The notes under the pieces were generated by a model. The model was not told the origin of the DNA. It did not search any database and saw nothing but the letters and a program-made list of their open reading frames with translations. This document shows positions 43,887 to 45,508 of a DNA stretch of 45,508 bases, one piece after another (position 1 is the first letter of the stretch; each line of letters begins with the position of its first letter). A program made the translations under genes and the position numbers. The stretch spans positions 1 to 45,508 of the forward strand of contig NZ_JAAGRY010000020.1 in the NCBI RefSeq assembly GCF_015707995.1, read 5' to 3'. This stretch comes from Microbacterium paulum (GTDB lineage: Bacteria > Actinomycetota > Actinomycetes > Actinomycetales > Microbacteriaceae).

Positions 43887-45013
43887 GCCGCACCTCCTTC
43901 GAACGACGCCTCGTAGTCGGCGAGCCAGCGCTGCTGCTCCGCCATCAGCGGGTGCGGGTCGCTGTACACGTGCGCGAACATCGTGGATGCCTCGAGCCCG
44001 CCGAGCTCGTTGGTGCGCACGCGCACGTCGTCGGCATAGGCGGCGGCCTCGGCATCCACCCCCTCGAAGAACGCGGCCGAAGCCCCCCGCCCCTCGAGAT
44101 ATGCGCGCATGCGCGCGACCGGGTCGCGGCGGGCCCAGGACTGCTCTTCGTCGGACGTGCGGTACTTCGTGGGGTCGTCGCTCGTCGTGTGCGCGCCCAT
44201 GCGGTAGGTCTCGGCCTCGATCGCGCGGGGGCCCTCGCCCGCGCGCGCCTCGTCGAGGGCGAGCTTCGAGACGGCGTAGCTGGCGAGCACGTCGTTGCCG
44301 TCGACGAGGGTCGAGGGCATGCCGTAGCCGGCGGCGCGCTGGTGCAGCGGGGCGCGCGACTGCGTCGCGACGGGCACCGAGATCGCCCACTGGTTGTTCT
44401 GCAGGAAGAACACTTCGGGGGTCTGGTAGGTGTTCGCGAACACCATCGCCTCGTGCACGTCGCCCTGGCTCGAGGCGCCGTCGCCGTAATAGACGATCAC
44501 GGCGGTGTCGCGCTCGGGGTCGCCCGTGCCGCAGCGCCCGTCGAAGACGAGACCCATGCCGTAGCCGGTGGCGTGCAGGGTCTGCGAGCCGAGCACGAGC
44601 GTGTAGATGTGGGTGTTGCCGTTTTTCGGGTCGGTCGGGTCCCACCCGCCGTGGGTCAGGCCCCGCATGACCCGCAGGATGTCGATCGGATCGACGCCGC
44701 GCGTCGTCGCCACCACGTGCTCGCGGTAGCTCGGAAAGATGTGGTCTTGCGGGCGCGTCGCGCGCACCGAGCCGACCTGCGCCGCCTCTTGCCCGAACGA
44801 CGGCGGCCACAGGGCCAGCTGGCCCTGGCGCTGCAGGTTCGTCGCCTGCCGGTCGAACGCCCGCACGGTCACCATGTCGCGGTAGAACGTCTCGAGGTCG
44901 GCGTCGGTGAGCGCCTCGATCAGGGGCAGAAAACGCTCGGCTTCGGGGGTCGGGGCGAACGTCCCGTCAGAGGCCAGTACGCGCACGAGTGCCGGGTCGT
45001 CAGGCGGGGTCAT
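43883..45013 (-). CDS. bkdA: 2-oxoacid dehydrogenase E1 alpha
   Basis: 376 aa. Thiamine-diphosphate motif: YYGDGASSQGDVHEAM (GDG 177-179) through FFLQNNQWAIS (Asn206-Asn207). Other lines: GQEAAQVGSVRA, FPSYREHVVATTRGVD, YRMGAHTTSDDPTKYRT with the phospho-loop-like region. First gene of the E1alpha-E1beta-E2 operon, all start-stop overlapped or 25 bp apart. Leaderless layout: TAGCGT 6 nt before ATG 45013. Acts on branched-chain oxoacids from Val, Leu and Ile, the source of branched fatty acid starters in these bacteria; pyruvate is an alternative. Confidence 0.95.
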   Translation of the reverse strand: MTPPDDPALVRVLASDGTFAPTPEAERFLPLIEALTDADLETFYRDMVTVRAFDRQATNLQRQGQLALWPPSFGQEAAQVGSVRATRPQDHIFPSYREHVVATTRGVDPIDILRVMRGLTHGGWDPTDPKNGNTHIYTLVLGSQTLHATGYGMGLVFDGRCGTGDPERDTAVIVYYGDGASSQGDVHEAMVFANTYQTPEVFFLQNNQWAISVPVATQSRAPLHQRAAGYGMPSTLVDGNDVLASYAVSKLALDEARAGEGPRAIEAETYRMGAHTTSDDPTKYRTSDEEQSWARRDPVARMRAYLEGRGASAAFFEGVDAEAAAYADDVRVRTNELGGLEASTMFAHVYSDPHPLMAEQQRWLADYEASFEGGAA

Positions 45014-45019
45014 ACGTCC

Positions 45020-45025
45020 ACGCTA
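45020..45025 (-). promoter_or_regulatory. -10 box TAGCGT of the bkd operon
   Basis: Leftward TAGCGT, GGACGT, ATG 45013: leaderless layout as at other genes here. Confidence 0.5.
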
Positions 45026-45131
45026 GACCCGTGCGTATGCGCAGGTCTGCATGACGGGCACAACGGATGCCCCGAACCGCCGTCGTCCGCACACAACCGC
45101 CGCCTCGCGCTCGCGCTCGCCCCAGGCATCC

Positions 45132-45213
45132 CGCGAATCACCACGCGTTTCGCGAATCACCACGCGATGCGCGCTAATCGGGTGGTGATTCGGCGAGGGG
45201 GTGGTGATTCGCG
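45132..45213. repeat. four-copy GAATCACCAC element (two direct, two inverted)
   Basis: GAATCACCAC at 45135-45144 and 45154-45163 (inside identical 16-mers starting CGCGAATCACC), then the reverse GTGGTGATTC at 45182-45191 and 45201-45210. Copy starts are 19 bp apart on each side, so the block is symmetrical. It lies in the 245-bp gap between the bkd operon start and the aminotransferase stop. It can fold into a large cruciform or act as a multi-site operator or terminator. Confidence 0.8.
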
Positions 45214-45258
45214 GGCGCGCGGCGGCGCGGGCGGGCGGCGGCGGCGCGGGCGGGCGGC

Positions 45259-45508
45259 TCAGCGGGGCGCGACGGAGGCCGCGACGCGCACGACCTGATC
45301 GATCGATTCGTGCTCGCCGATCGAGATGCGCACGCCGTCGCCCGCGAAGGGGCGGACGATGAGGCCGGCGTCTTCGAACGCGGCGGCGACCTCGAGGGCG
45401 CGCTCGCCGGCCGGCAGCCACACGAAGTTGCCCTGCGCGTCGGGAACGTCCCACCCGGCGTCGCGCAGGCGCGCGGCGAGGTCGTCGCGGCGGGCGGCGA
45501 GATCGGAA
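45259..45508 (-). CDS. HisC-like class I/II aminotransferase, 3' end only
   Basis: Only the last 83 codons are in the window. The visible end reads ARRDDLAARLRDAGWDVPDA, then QGNFVWLPAG, FEDAGLIVRPFAGDGVRISI and the final IDQVVRVAASVAPR. This is the C-terminal small domain of histidinol-phosphate or aromatic-amino-acid aminotransferase (PLP enzymes), with the substrate-binding Arg in GVRIS. Whether it is HisC or a PatA-like aromatic aminotransferase cannot be told from the fragment. Confidence 0.88.
   Translation of the reverse strand, partial: SDLAARRDDLAARLRDAGWDVPDAQGNFVWLPAGERALEVAAAFEDAGLIVRPFAGDGVRISIGEHESIDQVVRVAASVAPR

Noticed and set aside
45132..45213. CRISPR-like array
   Set aside because: Only two direct copies of 16 bp with a 3-base gap, plus inverted copies; no spacers and no cas genes.

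Overview
The window comes from a high-GC actinomycete, most likely Microbacteriaceae (Microbacterium or a close relative). Evidence: strong G/C third-position bias, a DUF222/13E12 HNH endonuclease, a zinc-free rpmB-rpmG-rpsN cluster, LacI-controlled ABC sugar uptake without its own ATPase, many apparently leaderless promoters (a TANNNT -10 box 5-7 nt before ATG/GTG), and a striking excess of the word GGATGCC/GGCATCC. The genus is an inference from style, not from a marker gene.

Bases 1-8777 are compositionally different (lower GC, fewer GGATGCC words, different codon use) and look like the right part of a genomic island. It holds two leftward operons. The right one (8777 to 2843) has five tightly coupled genes: a DNA methyltransferase, a coiled-coil/winged-helix-like protein, a Cas4-like Fe-S nuclease, a 461-aa protein of unknown family, and an SF1 helicase. 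I think this is a candidate undescribed defence or DNA-modification system. The left one (2019 to beyond base 1) encodes a protein with an OST-HTH/LOTUS-like domain plus a UPF0158-like domain, and a second protein I cannot place, cut by the window edge. Two very small rightward ORFs lie between the operons. A DUF222 HNH gene stands at the island/chromosome junction.

Bases 10.6-21.0 kb: a TPCP-type metal P-type ATPase, then a raffinose-family oligosaccharide locus: GH32 fructosidase, two ABC permeases, a solute-binding lipoprotein, a LacI repressor and a divergent GH36 alpha-galactosidase. CAAAACGTTTTG operators lie at both the binding-protein and galactosidase promoters. Bases 21.0-29.4 kb: an EamA exporter, a degenerate beta-lactamase-fold lipoprotein, DUF2470 and heme oxygenase (the latter with a DtxR-like box), a Pif1/RecD-like helicase, a membrane-anchored protein, a CopD-CtaG fusion, and HU with a strong terminator. 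A frameshifted gene remnant follows.

Bases 30.3-38.5 kb form a zinc-homeostasis neighbourhood: cysteine-poor ribosomal proteins S14, L33 and L28, a DNA glycosylase, an exported propeller-like protein, a His-rich TIGR03943-type protein with its PF03773 permease, a Zur-type Fur repressor, and znuBCA with a Zur box. Divergent from znuA is a CopB-type copper ATPase with a CsoR-type operator and a His-every-third-residue N-terminus. MarC, a branched-chain 2-oxoacid dehydrogenase E1alpha-E1beta-E2 operon and the 3' end of a HisC-like aminotransferase complete the window. A four-copy GAATCACCAC element precedes the last gene end.
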